This document shows positions 19,401 to 28,022 of a DNA stretch of 64,000 nt, one piece after another. A model generated the notes under the pieces. It made no database searches. It saw nothing but the letters and a program-made list of their open reading frames with translations, and had not been told where the DNA came from. Source of the stretch: Chryseobacterium sp. LJ668 (lineage in GTDB: Bacteria > Bacteroidota > Bacteroidia > Flavobacteriales > Weeksellaceae); assembly GCF_019613955.1 (NCBI RefSeq), contig NZ_CP080443.1, forward strand, positions 2,651,001-2,715,000, written 5' to 3'. The translations under genes and the position numbers were made by a program. Position 1 is the stretch's first letter. Every line of letters starts with the position of its first letter.

Positions 19401-20117
19401 GGTGCTGTTGTCAACAGTTTGCCTTTAATTAATATCAATCATCAGTTGCTTGATGAAAGCATCGATGCATGGGTAGAAGAAATTAAACAGTCACAGATTT
19501 TAGCATTCTCAGGAGGGTTCTCTGCGGGTGACGAGCCGGATGGTTCTGCTAAATTTATCGTGAATGTTCTGAAGAACGAAAAGATGAGAAATGCCGTTCA
19601 CGAATTGCTGGATAGAGACGGAATGATCATCGGAATCTGTAACGGTTTCCAGGCTTTGATCAAATCAGGTTTGTTGCCTTACGGAAGAATTAAAGATTTG
19701 GATGAAAACTCTCCAACCTTAGCGCACAACGCCATTAGAAGACATATTTCTCAAATGGTTAATGTCAAAGTTTTAAACGACGAATCGCCTTGGTTGAAAG
19801 GAATGAAAGATCAGGTTTTCACGATCCCGATTTCTCACGGAGAAGGTCGTTTTATGGCTTCGGAAGAAGAAATTCAGAAGCTGTATGAGAACGGACAAAT
19901 CGCTACTCAATATTTAGATCTAGACGGAAATATTGCGCACGGAATGCCATTCAATCCAAATAACTCATTGTTCGGAATTGAGGGAATCACAAGTCCGTGC
20001 GGAAAAATATACGGTAGAATGGGGCACCCTGAACGTTTTGCAGAAGGCTTGATGAAAAACATTCCGACTGCGAATTATCACAATATTTTCAAAAATGGAG
20101 TTGAATACTTCAAATAA
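16419..20117 (+). CDS. purL: Phosphoribosylformylglycinamidine synthase, single-chain type
   Basis: 1232 residues, the large one-polypeptide PurL found in proteobacteria, Bacteroidota and eukaryotes. It makes FGAM from FGAR, glutamine and ATP in purine synthesis. Order: N-terminal PurS-like domain, linker, two AIRS-like ATP-binding halves (the ETHNHPTEIEPFGG, GGKDSMSG and GASGSSKEQDE blocks) and a C-terminal class I glutamine amidotransferase. The amidotransferase nucleophile is C1074 in GICNGFQALIKSG; its His is in SHGEGRF and the end motif MGHPERF is present. Length is slightly below the E. coli enzyme (about 1295). Confidence 0.97.
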   Translation: MSQNKRIFVEKRGIFDVESPKIFDEVKAVVPSIKNVKVYNVYDIFNLYDGEFDKVVNSTFVDPVTDILHEENPAEGIHFAMEFLPGQYDQRADSAQQCIALLTGNEKSKVRSGKLMQFEGISEADLVKIKDLLINKVESQEKDLSILDIPAEETPSKVIVHEGFINFDDAQLEEFFNNHGFALGMDDLKFIQEYFKSEQRNPTETELKVLDTYWSDHCRHTTFETELSNIEFEGQFKHTLETIFNDYIEKRKFLGRELKPISLMDLATVCGRYFSKTGKLDNLVVSDEINACTIQIEAEYDGKKEPWYLLFKNETHNHPTEIEPFGGASTCLGGAIRDPLSGRSFVFQAMRLTGAADVLEPVDRTLPGKLPQKTITKQAANGYSSYGNQIGLATTMVSEIYDEGYKAKRMEVGFVAGAVPVDWVRREKPEAGDSIIILGGATGRDGVGGASGSSKEQDETSIHTMSSEVQKGNAVEERKIQRLFRNPEVTKLIKKSNDFGAGGVSVAIGEIADSLEVNLDVLPLKYEGLNGTELAISESQERMAVVVEPKDKEQFIKFCEAENIVAVEVAKVTDSGRMQMFWKGDKIVDLSREFLDTNGCSKRQEVKITHLNEIKEETPSFNEENFLKILADKNVASQKGLLEMFDSSIGATTVAMPLGGKYQQTLMEGSAQTLPILGAKNIETVSLASWGFDAEISKQNSLLGASYAVLESVAKIVAMGGDYKNIRFSFQEYFEKLGQNPEKWGKPLASLLGAYDAQINFGLAAIGGKDSMSGTYQDLNVPPTLISFACANGEKKNIISPEFKQAGNKLYFFNHTPQENGLPNYESLKVVFELIFENIIAGKIVSVKTIKEGGVAVALAKMSFGNRLGAEINIADENILLAKNIGSLVIESTEELSSVDLQLIGEVKNSNILKINNLNFEIEKLLEANTKTFENLFSTVEKEKITVELDSKLNSINPRNIIIKKHGLAKPRVFAPVFPGTNCEYDTLNAFAKEGAVVNSLPLININHQLLDESIDAWVEEIKQSQILAFSGGFSAGDEPDGSAKFIVNVLKNEKMRNAVHELLDRDGMIIGICNGFQALIKSGLLPYGRIKDLDENSPTLAHNAIRRHISQMVNVKVLNDESPWLKGMKDQVFTIPISHGEGRFMASEEEIQKLYENGQIATQYLDLDGNIAHGMPFNPNNSLFGIEGITSPCGKIYGRMGHPERFAEGLMKNIPTANYHNIFKNGVEYFK

Positions 20118-20126
20118 CAATAAAAA

Positions 20127-20158
20127 AAAATGGCCGTTATTGATGGCGGTCATTTTTC
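20127..20158. terminator. Bidirectional terminator between purL and dgkA
   Basis: Imperfect stem AATGGCCG / CGGTCATT flanked by an A run on the left and a T run on the right, between convergent genes. Confidence 0.55.
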
Positions 20159-20171
20159 TAATCGATCTGGC

Positions 20172-20525
20172 TTAAAAAATATATTTCCAATATACCAATA
20201 TACCCACTACAACAGATGCGGTTGCCATTAACAGAACCGCGCCCGCAGATGTGTCTTTAATAAAACCAATTCTTTTGTCATATTCCGGCTGCATAAAATC
20301 ACAGATCTTTTCAACGGCGGTATTAAAAATCTCTGCAGCTAAAACAGCAAAAGACACCATTAAAATTAAAATTGAATCGACAGTTGTAAGGTTTAAATAA
20401 AAAATCAGAAAAAGATTAATTAAGAAAGCCATCACCTCAATCTGAAAATTTCTTTCAGATTTAAACATGATAAAAATACCGCGTAAAGCGTTTAAAAAAC
20501 TTTTATGAATGAGAGGTTTTCGCAT
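20172..20525 (-). CDS. dgkA: Diacylglycerol kinase, prokaryotic DgkA type
   Basis: 117 residues from the ATG at 20525 (MRKPLIHKSF); an upstream TTG would add seven residues. DgkA (or the related undecaprenol kinase) is a small three-helix inner-membrane enzyme that phosphorylates lipid alcohols with ATP. The family signature appears as AEIFNTAVEKICDF, followed by KDTSAGAVLLMA, with the metal-binding Glu residues. Three hydrophobic helices are visible. In Gram-positive bacteria the homologue is an undecaprenol kinase; which lipid is used here is not settled by sequence. It is convergent with purL. Confidence 0.88.
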   Translation of the reverse strand: MRKPLIHKSFLNALRGIFIMFKSERNFQIEVMAFLINLFLIFYLNLTTVDSILILMVSFAVLAAEIFNTAVEKICDFMQPEYDKRIGFIKDTSAGAVLLMATASVVVGILVYWKYIF

Positions 20526-20639
20526 TATTCGGCTTATAATAAACAAAGATAGTCGATAAACTCATTGAGGAAAAATTAAATTCTTTGATGGTTGTTAATA
20601 ACTCACCTTATTATTCTTTTCTATCTGTTTTCTATTTGT

Positions 20640-20647
20640 TATATTTG
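20640..20647 (+). promoter_or_regulatory. Bacteroidota -7 box for dnaN
   Basis: TATATTTG matches TAnnTTTG, 21 bases before the dnaN ATG. The -33 region is only a weak T-rich match. Confidence 0.45.
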
Positions 20648-20668
20648 TAAAAACTTATTTTTAAATCT

Positions 20669-21799
20669 ATGAAATTTATTATTTCAAGTGGTGAACTTCA
20701 GAAAGCATTGCAAACTGTAAGTGGCGTAATATCAAGCTCTCAATCGAGACCAATTTTAGAAAATTATCTTTTTGAGTTAAATGAAAATAACCTTACCATT
20801 ACAGCTTCTGATGGAGAAACTACTTTGGTGACTTCTTTAGATGTTAAATCTGACGATGCAGGTAAATTTGCTGTTCCTGCCAAGATTTTTCAGGATTTTA
20901 TCAAAACTTATGGGGAACAGCCGCTTACGCTTGTTGTTAAAGACAATGCAGAAGGTACAGGCAGCCAGCTTGAGATTTTAGATGAAAAAGATAACTTTGC
21001 CGTTGCACTAGACAATGCAGATGATTATCCTGAGCTTCCGGAATTTGAATCTGCTCAAAGTGTGACAATGCCCGCAGGAGTTTTATCTGAGGCTCTGACC
21101 AACACTCTTTTTGCAACCAGTAACGACTCTCTTCGTCCTGTAATGACCGGGGTTTTGTTCCAGTTTGGAGAAAATGAAACCAACTTCGTTTCTACAGATT
21201 CTCATAGATTGGTAGTTTATAAAAGAACAGATTTAATGAATGCCGAACCAATGGAATTCATCATGCCTAAAAAACCGCTAAACATTTTCAAAAATATTTT
21301 AGCAAGTTCAAACGAAGATATTACCATAGACTTCAACGATAATATGGCAAAATTTTCTTTTGGTAAACATATCTGGATCTGTAGACTGATCGATGGAAAG
21401 TATCCTAATTACACAGCGGTAATTCCTAAAGAAAATCCGAATGTATTAACAATTAACAGAAACCTTTTATTGGGAGCTATCAAGAGAGCTTCTATCATGT
21501 CGAATAAATCTACGAATCAGGTTAGATTTAAATTGTCTGCCAATATTCTTCACCTTCATGCAGAAGACACAGAATATGCCAACAAAGCTGATATGCAGAT
21601 TCCTTGTGATTACAACGGAGAAGACATCAACATCGGATTCAGTTCTAAATTTTTAACTGAAATGTTAGGAATCCTCGGAGCAGATGATATTACGATGAAA
21701 ATGTCTCAGCCAAACAGACCGGGAATCATAGAGCCGCTTGACGGTCTTGAAGAAAATGAAAATATCTTAATGTTATCAATGCCGGTAATCGGGTTGTAA
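20669..21799 (+). CDS. dnaN: DNA polymerase III sliding clamp (beta subunit)
   Basis: 376 residues. The beta clamp forms a dimeric ring on DNA that holds polymerase III and many other factors. Three clamp domains can be followed, beginning MKFIISSGELQKALQTVSGVI, with the second near SVTMPAGVLSEALTNTLFA and the third near NVLTINRNLLLGAIKRASIM. The FVSTDSHRLVVYKR segment is strongly conserved, and the C-terminus (MLSMPVIGL) matches the usual end near the protein-binding pocket. It is not next to dnaA or recF, unlike the classic arrangement; that is normal in this group. Confidence 0.96.
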   Translation: MKFIISSGELQKALQTVSGVISSSQSRPILENYLFELNENNLTITASDGETTLVTSLDVKSDDAGKFAVPAKIFQDFIKTYGEQPLTLVVKDNAEGTGSQLEILDEKDNFAVALDNADDYPELPEFESAQSVTMPAGVLSEALTNTLFATSNDSLRPVMTGVLFQFGENETNFVSTDSHRLVVYKRTDLMNAEPMEFIMPKKPLNIFKNILASSNEDITIDFNDNMAKFSFGKHIWICRLIDGKYPNYTAVIPKENPNVLTINRNLLLGAIKRASIMSNKSTNQVRFKLSANILHLHAEDTEYANKADMQIPCDYNGEDINIGFSSKFLTEMLGILGADDITMKMSQPNRPGIIEPLDGLEENENILMLSMPVIGL

Positions 21800-21818
21800 T
21801 ATTTAATTTAATAAATAC

Positions 21819-21852
21819 TAAAAGAGGTTGATTGATCAGCCTCTTTTTATTT
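21819..21852 (+). terminator. Rho-independent terminator of dnaN
   Basis: A 12-bp stem with one G-T pair (AAAGAGGTTGAT / ATCAGCCTCTTT) followed by T. Confidence 0.7.
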
Positions 21853-21950
21853 TTTAAGGCTCAGTTGAAAGGTTAAAAATTTCTCTGTTTCTCAAAAAAA
21901 CACGACATTTGTAACTTGAAAAATTCAAAATAAATTTTCAATATTAAAGG

Positions 21951-24353
21951 ATGAAAATATCAAACAACTGGCTGAAAGACTATATCAAAACGGAATTGAA
22001 ATCTGAGAGAATCGGTGAATTCCTTACAGATATAGGTCTTGAGGTAGAGGGAATAGAAAAATTTGAAAGCATCAAAGGAAGCCTGGAAGGTATTGTTGTA
22101 GGTAAAGTTTTAACCTGCGAAAAGCATCCGAATGCCGATAAACTAAATAAAACAACCGTAGACATTGGAAACGGAAAGATTTTAAATATCGTTTGCGGTG
22201 CTCCGAATGTTGAAGCTGGGCAAACCGTACCCGTTGCAGTTGTCGGAGCCAAAATATACGATAAAACAGGAAACTTTTTTGAAATCAAGGAAGCTAAAAT
22301 AAGAGGTGAAGTTTCTCAGGGAATGATCTGCGCAGAGGATGAGTTAGGTCTTAGTGATGATCACGGCGGAATCATGGTTTTAGATGAAAGCAAATATGAA
22401 GTTGGAAAGGATTTTTCAGATTATTTTGAATTGGTAAATGATGAAGTTTTCGAAATCGGTTTGACTCCGAACAGAACCGATGCGATGTCTCATTATGGTG
22501 TAGCAAGAGATTTGTATGCTTTTCTTTCAACCAATCAACAGAAAGGTGATTTCGTAAAAGTTTCCTCAGTGGCTTTAAATAATGAAGGTTCACATGAATT
22601 TTCATTGGAAATTGAAAATGCTGAATTGACACCAAGATACATCGGAGCAGTTATTGAAAACGTGAAGGTTTCAGAATCTCCATCTTGGCTCAAAGACAGG
22701 CTGAAAGCAATCGGATTAAGCCCGATCAACAATATTGTAGATATTACCAACTATATTCTTCACGGTTTTGGTCAGCCGCTTCACGCTTTTGATGCAGATA
22801 AAATTGCAGATAAAAAAGTAAAAGTCGGAACTGTAGCCGAAGGAACAAAATTTACCACATTAGACGGTGCAGAAAGAACTTTAAACGGTTCTGAAATCAT
22901 TATTAAAGACGGACAGGATAACCCAATGTGTATTGCCGGAGTTTTCGGTGGTGCCAATTCTGGAGTGTCTTCTGAAACCAAAACTATTTTCCTGGAAAGT
23001 GCTTATTTTAATCCTGTTGCTGTAAGAAAGGCCGCAAAAGCCCATGGTTTAAATACCGATGCTTCTTTCAGGTTTGAAAGAGGCGTAGACCCGAATATTA
23101 CAAGAACTGCCATTACTCATGCGATCAAAATGATCCTGGATCTGGCGGAGGGTAACCTTGTAGGAGAACTTTTGGAAGAATATCCTAAGAAGATTGAAGA
23201 CAATTATGTGATCATCAGATTTTCAAAAATCGAACAGATTTTAGGCACAAAAATTCACAAAGAAAAAGTAAAAGAAATTTTAAAAGCCCTTGAAATTCAG
23301 GTCCTTAATGAAATTCAAAATGGTTTTGAAGTTTCCGTTCCTGCGTACAGAGCCGATGTGACAAGAGAAATCGACGTTATTGAAGAGATTTTAAGAATCT
23401 ACGGATATAATAAAATTGAGGCCCCACAAAAGTTTTCCTTTACCCCTGTAAAACTAAGCTCAAACGATCAGGATGAGCTGGAAAACAACTGGGCAAGGAC
23501 TTTACAGAGCTTAGGTTTCAATGAAGTGATGAACAATTCATTAACTTCTGTAAAAGATGAAACGGATACCGTGAAATTACTGAATCCTTTGAGCAATGAT
23601 TTAGCCTTCATGAGAAAGTCTTTACTGGAAGGACTTTTACAGAATGCGATTTATAACATCAACAGAAAAAATCAGGATATTAGATTTTTCGAATTTGGAA
23701 AAATTTATCATAAAAGAGAGAAGTATGAAGAGAGAAAACAGCTAGCTCTGTTGGTAAGCGGTAGAAATGTTGCTGAAAACTGGCTGCAGCCAAAATCTAC
23801 AACAGATTTTTATCATTTAAAAGCTTTTGTGAAAGTTCTGCTAGAAAAATTAGCAGTCGATTATAAAGAAGTTGCTTTGTCTGACGGCCGTTTTTCAGAT
23901 GCTCTGGCTTATGAATCTAGAGGTGAAACTCTGGTAAGAATAGGAAAAGTTGCTCCTCAAATGCTGAAAGATTTTGATATTGATCAGGATTGTTTTTATG
24001 CAGAAATCGAATTGGAATTGGCCCAAAAATTACGTGCTGAGAATGAATTGAAATTTAAAGATATTCCAAAATTTAATAAAATCAGAAGAGATCTGGCTTT
24101 GTTGATTGATAAAAATATCACCTACCAGGAATTGTATCAGACAGCGAAAAAGAATAAATCACCTTTCATTAAAAATATCAATTTATTTGATGTGTACGAA
24201 GGCAAAAATCTTCCCGAAGGTAAGAAGTCTTACGCGATGAGCTTTGAATTGTTAAATGAAGAAAAAACTTTGGAAGAAAAAGAAATTTCTGCAGTGATGG
24301 ATTCTTTAATTAAATCTTTCCAGAAAGAATTTAATGCAGAGTTGAGATCATAA
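21951..24353 (+). CDS. pheT: Phenylalanyl-tRNA synthetase beta subunit
   Basis: 800 residues. With PheS it forms the heterotetramer that charges tRNA-Phe; the beta chain binds tRNA and carries the B3/B4 editing site for Tyr-tRNA-Phe. The N-terminal tRNA-binding (EMAP/OB-like) domain is at about residues 40-155 (GIVVGKVLTCEKHPNADKL, NIVCGAPNVEAGQ). B3/B4 (INNIVDITNYILHGFGQPLHAFD), B5 and a C-terminal FDX-ACB domain (from about 708, FNKIRRDLALLIDKNITYQELY) follow. pheS is not adjacent, so the two subunit genes are separated in this genome. Confidence 0.97.
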   Translation: MKISNNWLKDYIKTELKSERIGEFLTDIGLEVEGIEKFESIKGSLEGIVVGKVLTCEKHPNADKLNKTTVDIGNGKILNIVCGAPNVEAGQTVPVAVVGAKIYDKTGNFFEIKEAKIRGEVSQGMICAEDELGLSDDHGGIMVLDESKYEVGKDFSDYFELVNDEVFEIGLTPNRTDAMSHYGVARDLYAFLSTNQQKGDFVKVSSVALNNEGSHEFSLEIENAELTPRYIGAVIENVKVSESPSWLKDRLKAIGLSPINNIVDITNYILHGFGQPLHAFDADKIADKKVKVGTVAEGTKFTTLDGAERTLNGSEIIIKDGQDNPMCIAGVFGGANSGVSSETKTIFLESAYFNPVAVRKAAKAHGLNTDASFRFERGVDPNITRTAITHAIKMILDLAEGNLVGELLEEYPKKIEDNYVIIRFSKIEQILGTKIHKEKVKEILKALEIQVLNEIQNGFEVSVPAYRADVTREIDVIEEILRIYGYNKIEAPQKFSFTPVKLSSNDQDELENNWARTLQSLGFNEVMNNSLTSVKDETDTVKLLNPLSNDLAFMRKSLLEGLLQNAIYNINRKNQDIRFFEFGKIYHKREKYEERKQLALLVSGRNVAENWLQPKSTTDFYHLKAFVKVLLEKLAVDYKEVALSDGRFSDALAYESRGETLVRIGKVAPQMLKDFDIDQDCFYAEIELELAQKLRAENELKFKDIPKFNKIRRDLALLIDKNITYQELYQTAKKNKSPFIKNINLFDVYEGKNLPEGKKSYAMSFELLNEEKTLEEKEISAVMDSLIKSFQKEFNAELRS

Positions 24354-24380
24354 TTTAAAACAAACAGTAATCATAATATA

Positions 24381-24412
24381 GCGGACTTTTTATAGGTCCG
24401 TTTTTATTTTAA
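24381..24412 (+). terminator. Terminator of pheT
   Basis: CGGAC / GTCCG stem with a 9-base loop and T run. The following bases up to 24528 show no gene. Confidence 0.55.
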
Positions 24413-24528
24413 ATGAATCTTTAAACTTCAGATTGCGATACCTGTTATTTGGTAAGAAATATTTGCAAAAGTTATGAGTCAGATAACAATAAAATCTTCT
24501 GAAACCTGTTTAAATAATATAATTTCCT

Positions 24529-24536
24529 TAAATTTG
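24529..24536 (+). promoter_or_regulatory. Bacteroidota -7 box for the META-domain gene
   Basis: TAAATTTG matches TAnnTTTG, 21 bases before the ATG at 24558. Confidence 0.4.
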
Positions 24537-24557
24537 GTTTAAATCAAAAAGAAAAAA

Positions 24558-24968
24558 ATGAAAAATCTTTTTTTAAGTTTTTGCACAATTGCCGTTTTGG
24601 CATCGTGCGGAACGATGTCTAATACTGCATCTTCAAAAGTTGGAAAAGCTCAGCCATCCATCTCAAACTCGAAATGGACTTTAGCTGATAATGTGAAAGG
24701 TAAAACACCTACTTTGAATATAGAAGGCACAAAAGTAAACGGTAATGCCGGTTGCAACAGCTACTTTGGAACATTGTCTTCTGACGCTGCTACAGGAACT
24801 TTCACGGCTTCTCAATTAGGATCTACCAAAATGGCCTGCGAAAATATGAGTGTTGAGCAGAATTTTATGTCTATGATGCAGAAAGCCAATAAATATGTGG
24901 TTTCCGGGAACACTTTAGAATTATATCAGGATAATCTCTTATTGCTGAAATTCAATAAAGCAGAATAA
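24558..24968 (+). CDS. META domain (HslJ-like) lipoprotein
   Basis: 136 residues. A lipoprotein signal with lipobox VLASC (Cys at residue 17) is followed by one META domain: NSKWTLADNV, PTLNIEGTKVNGNAGCNSYFG and LGSTKMACENMSVEQNFM. These are the hallmark blocks of HslJ-like proteins, including the two conserved Cys that may form a disulfide. E. coli HslJ is linked to heat shock and novobiocin resistance; the molecular job of the family is poorly known. Single gene with its own promoter box and terminator. Confidence 0.85.
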   Translation: MKNLFLSFCTIAVLASCGTMSNTASSKVGKAQPSISNSKWTLADNVKGKTPTLNIEGTKVNGNAGCNSYFGTLSSDAATGTFTASQLGSTKMACENMSVEQNFMSMMQKANKYVVSGNTLELYQDNLLLLKFNKAE

Positions 24969-24972
24969 AATA

Positions 24973-25005
24973 AAAAAGGAACTCAAATTTGAGTTCCTTT
25001 TTTTA
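24973..25005. terminator. Bidirectional terminator
   Basis: A perfect 20-base palindrome (half-site GGAACTCAAA) flanked by A and T runs, between convergent genes. Confidence 0.75.
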
Positions 25006-25022
25006 TGAGTAATAAATATTAA

Positions 25023-25262
25023 TTATTCTTCCTCTTCGTCGTCGTATTTTGCCAATTCTTCATCACACCATTTGAATGCAGCTTCCACAACTTTTGTAGC
25101 TTCATCTGCCATAGTTTCTTCATCGTCGCCCTCTAGATCATCTAACCATTCAACTTCTTCTTCCTCAACATTCAATATGAATCTTGGATATTCTGTATGA
25201 ACTACAAATAAATCTTCAGGAAATTCCGAATTGTCCGCTAATAAAAACTTTGGTAATTTCAT
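25023..25262 (-). CDS. Small highly acidic protein of unknown function
   Basis: 79 residues, starting MKLPKFLLADNSEFPEDLF. It then contains HTEYPRFILNVEEEEVEWLDDL, an acidic stretch, a helix with ATKVVEAAFKWCDEELAKY and a terminal run of Asp and Glu. The ordered, non-repetitive first half suggests a genuine small protein. I believe similar short acidic proteins are common in Flavobacteriia, but no function is known to me. It could be a binding or decoy protein for basic partners. Confidence 0.6.
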   Translation of the reverse strand: MKLPKFLLADNSEFPEDLFVVHTEYPRFILNVEEEEVEWLDDLEGDDEETMADEATKVVEAAFKWCDEELAKYDDEEEE

Positions 25263-25299
25263 TTTTTTAATGTTTAAACTTTCTCAAAGATAAATAAAA

Positions 25300-26616
25300 T
25301 TATTGGTATTTGTTCTTGTCAATTTTAATTTTTTGTAAAACTTTATGCACCGTAAGCGTCGTTTTTTGCAGGGTGTCGGAAGGTTTGATGGTCAACGAAA
25401 TATCAGAATTTACTGTACTTATGATCTCGGCAATTTGTACTTTTTCGAGATCTTTTTCTTCAATGATATAAAATTTTAATGATGCTTTATCCAGTTTCTC
25501 ATTCTTTAGAAAATCCGCTGCATTTTTTCTGTTTTCAAGATAATTTCCTCTGGAAAGCCATGTAAAAAGCATTCCCGAACATAAACTTAATATACCAATC
25601 AGATACACTTTTGTATCGAAAATTTTAAATAATTTATTAAAATAAACCAGCCATAATCCTAAGATAAATGGAGCTAATAGTCTGTAATCTAAAGCATTTA
25701 CAGGATAAAAGTACTGAACAAAATAGGAGCAGATAATCCCCGAAATTCCAAGAACGGTGTAATAAATTTCAGTATCGTTGAGTTTATTCTTTATCAAAAC
25801 ATACACCATCATCATCATATTTAAAAAGCCAATTCCATAAATGGCATAATTAATTTTTCCGCCATTAGGATCGGCGATATGGATAAAAGGATTAAAACTC
25901 GTCATTAATCCCTGAAAAAGTTCCGGTAAAAGCTTAGAAGTAGGATACAGACCGATGATTAACGAATCTTTAAGGTAATCTTCATTAAAGTAATCAATGT
26001 AAATTATTCTAAATAAAACGACAAATGCCAAACCGATTGCTCCGGAAAATATAAAAGCCGATCCGTATTTTTTTCTCCGGAAAATGAGACCGAAAAGTCC
26101 CGTCCCGCCAATAATGAATAATGAACTGTATCGTATATTGTATAATAAAATCAGGGTGAGCGAAATATAAAAAACGGCCTTCCACTTTGGTAATTTTTCC
26201 GTAATCGTTAAGTGGGCAACATACAGTAAAATCATCACAAATGGCAGTATAAGCGCCTCACTCATCGTAAACGAGAAGATAGAAAGAAAACTAAACAGAG
26301 AGCATATAATTATAGATTCTTTCAGGTAAAAATTCTTTTTCCAGGCAAAGAAAACGATAAAAAGAAGAGCAAAAATACCGACAGCTTTACTGCTCCAGAA
26401 CTCATCAAGACCAAAATAGGTCAAAAGTTTGATGCTAACAGGATATCCTGCAGGAGTAGTAGTGTTGTCAATGACCGGAAATACATGAGCGAATCTCATA
26501 TAGTTAATAGAATCAGGATTTACACGGCCTTTCTCATTGAGTAAAAAACGCAAAATGGTCATCACTACAGTAATGATGACCAATGATATCTGAATATATT
26601 TTTCTTTAAGTTTCAT
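25300..26616 (-). CDS. Polytopic membrane protein, possible GT-C-like glycosyltransferase
   Basis: 438 residues with about ten hydrophobic helices and a small C-terminal soluble tail. After the first helix it has NEKGRVNPDSINYMRFAHVFP, an external loop with acidic residues. Its position resembles the Asp-containing first loop of GT-C-fold glycosyltransferases (PMT/ArnT-like), which use lipid-linked sugars. The later long helices (YGSAFIFSGAIGLAFVVLF, NYAIYGIGFLNMMMMVYVL) fit the same architecture. There is no diagnostic DxD, so the assignment is tentative. No glycan cluster surrounds it. Confidence 0.5.
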   Translation of the reverse strand: MKLKEKYIQISLVIITVVMTILRFLLNEKGRVNPDSINYMRFAHVFPVIDNTTTPAGYPVSIKLLTYFGLDEFWSSKAVGIFALLFIVFFAWKKNFYLKESIIICSLFSFLSIFSFTMSEALILPFVMILLYVAHLTITEKLPKWKAVFYISLTLILLYNIRYSSLFIIGGTGLFGLIFRRKKYGSAFIFSGAIGLAFVVLFRIIYIDYFNEDYLKDSLIIGLYPTSKLLPELFQGLMTSFNPFIHIADPNGGKINYAIYGIGFLNMMMMVYVLIKNKLNDTEIYYTVLGISGIICSYFVQYFYPVNALDYRLLAPFILGLWLVYFNKLFKIFDTKVYLIGILSLCSGMLFTWLSRGNYLENRKNAADFLKNEKLDKASLKFYIIEEKDLEKVQIAEIISTVNSDISLTIKPSDTLQKTTLTVHKVLQKIKIDKNKYQ

Positions 26617-26672
26617 TTAGGCTGCAGGTATAGATCGCAGCCAAAATTAACCTATAATTCATAATTCTGAAA

Positions 26673-27566
26673 CTATTTGGCAAACATTTTTGCCACTTTT
26701 TCAGCTTTTTTACTTTCTGAATAATCATAAAATCCTTCGCCGGACTTTACTCCCAGTTTTCCTGCCATTACCATGTTGACCAATAAAGGATTTGGAGCAT
26801 ATTTAGGATTTTTGAAGCCATCATACATTACATTTAAAATGGCCAAACAAACATCAAGACCGATAAAATCAGCCAACTGCAGTGGCCCCATCGGATGAGC
26901 CATACCTAACTTCATTACTGTGTCAATCTCTTCAACTCCGGCAACTCCGTTGTAAAGCGTTTCGATCGATTCATTAATCATCGGCATCAAGATTCTGTTA
27001 GCAACGAATCCAGGATAATCATTCACCTCTACAGGAACTTTTCCTAAATTTTTACTCATTTCGTAGATAGCATCAAATGTTTCTTTAGAAGTAGAGTATC
27101 CTTTGATGATCTCAACCAGCTTCATAATCGGAACAGGATTCATAAAATGCATTCCTATTACTTTGTCTGCTCTCTTGGTTGCGGCAGCGATTTTAGTAAT
27201 AGAAATTGAAGAGGTATTGGTTGATAAAATACAGTTTTCCGGAGCAAATTCATCCATTTGAGCAAAGATTTTCAGCTTCAGATCCTGATTTTCGGTTGCT
27301 GCTTCCACTACTAAATCTGCATTGGTGACTGCATCTTTCAGCGTTGTAAAAGTCTTGATATTTCCCAAAGTCTCCGTTTTCTGTTCTTCAGTAAGGTTTC
27401 CCTTTGTAATTATTCTGTCAAGATTGGTAGTGATGGTTTTCAATCCTCTGTCTAATGCATCCTGTGATACGTCAACTAAGTTTACACTAAAACCGCTTTG
27501 TGCGAAAGTATGTGCAATGCCATTTCCCATGGTTCCTGCGCCAATAACTACAATGTTTTTGATCAT
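26673..27566 (-). CDS. 3-hydroxyacyl-CoA (3-hydroxybutyryl-CoA) dehydrogenase
   Basis: 297 residues. Oxidises 3-hydroxyacyl-CoA with NAD+ (beta-oxidation) or reduces acetoacetyl-CoA. The N-terminal Rossmann motif is GAGTMGNGIAHTFAQSG; the catalytic region has STNTSSISI and GMHFMNPVPIMKLVEII with the catalytic His. The second domain contains DYPGFVANRIL and AHPMGPLQLADFIGLD. At this length it is a stand-alone dehydrogenase without hydratase. No other beta-oxidation genes adjoin it. Confidence 0.93.
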   Translation of the reverse strand: MIKNIVVIGAGTMGNGIAHTFAQSGFSVNLVDVSQDALDRGLKTITTNLDRIITKGNLTEEQKTETLGNIKTFTTLKDAVTNADLVVEAATENQDLKLKIFAQMDEFAPENCILSTNTSSISITKIAAATKRADKVIGMHFMNPVPIMKLVEIIKGYSTSKETFDAIYEMSKNLGKVPVEVNDYPGFVANRILMPMINESIETLYNGVAGVEEIDTVMKLGMAHPMGPLQLADFIGLDVCLAILNVMYDGFKNPKYAPNPLLVNMVMAGKLGVKSGEGFYDYSESKKAEKVAKMFAK

Positions 27567-27582
27567 TTTTTTATCTGTTAAA

Positions 27583-27993
27583 TTATTTTTTATAAACTGT
27601 AAGGTTTTTGATTGAGGCTAAATCTGACTTGGTGACGGTTTTCGAAGATTCAAAATACACAATGCCATCACTGTTTTCATTTCTCTTTGTATTTTGTGAC
27701 AAAATAGCGCTCTTAAGCCCTTTCATAAAATTGGTTTTCTGTGTTTTAGAAAGTTTATCAATACCAATATAGAGATTAAATTCTCCCTCTCTTCCTAATC
27801 CTGGTTGTTTGAGAATTTCAAAAGCCTTTGTTTTATTCTTCTTTTGAAATTGTGAGAGATAATTGATCACAGGATCTGTTGAAGGGGTACCACAGCAAAT
27901 GCTTGAGTAACTTATCTCAAGATAATTTTGATTTTTTTGTGAGAAAAACAACCCGAAAGTAAATAGGGCAGCTGTTATTATAATTTTTTTCAT
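27583..27993 (-). CDS. Small exported protein of unknown function
   Basis: 136 residues. Signal peptide MKKIIITAALFTFGLFFSQ, then a mature part of about 117 residues with a short Cys pair (SICCGTPSTDP) near the N-terminus and a YIGIDKLSKTQKTNFMKGL segment. The Cys pair recalls thiol or metal binding but is not a known motif. It starts 29 bases from the stop of the beta-lactamase gene on the same strand and could be read from the same transcript. No family recognised. Confidence 0.6.
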   Translation of the reverse strand: MKKIIITAALFTFGLFFSQKNQNYLEISYSSICCGTPSTDPVINYLSQFQKKNKTKAFEILKQPGLGREGEFNLYIGIDKLSKTQKTNFMKGLKSAILSQNTKRNENSDGIVYFESSKTVTKSDLASIKNLTVYKK

Positions 27994-28022
27994 TTTAATG
28001 GTTTAAAATTAAGGTTAAATTT

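Noticed and set aside
24361..24528. Looked for a riboswitch or T-box near pheT
   Set aside because: Only a short terminator hairpin and an ordinary promoter box are visible; no specifier loop or antiterminator.
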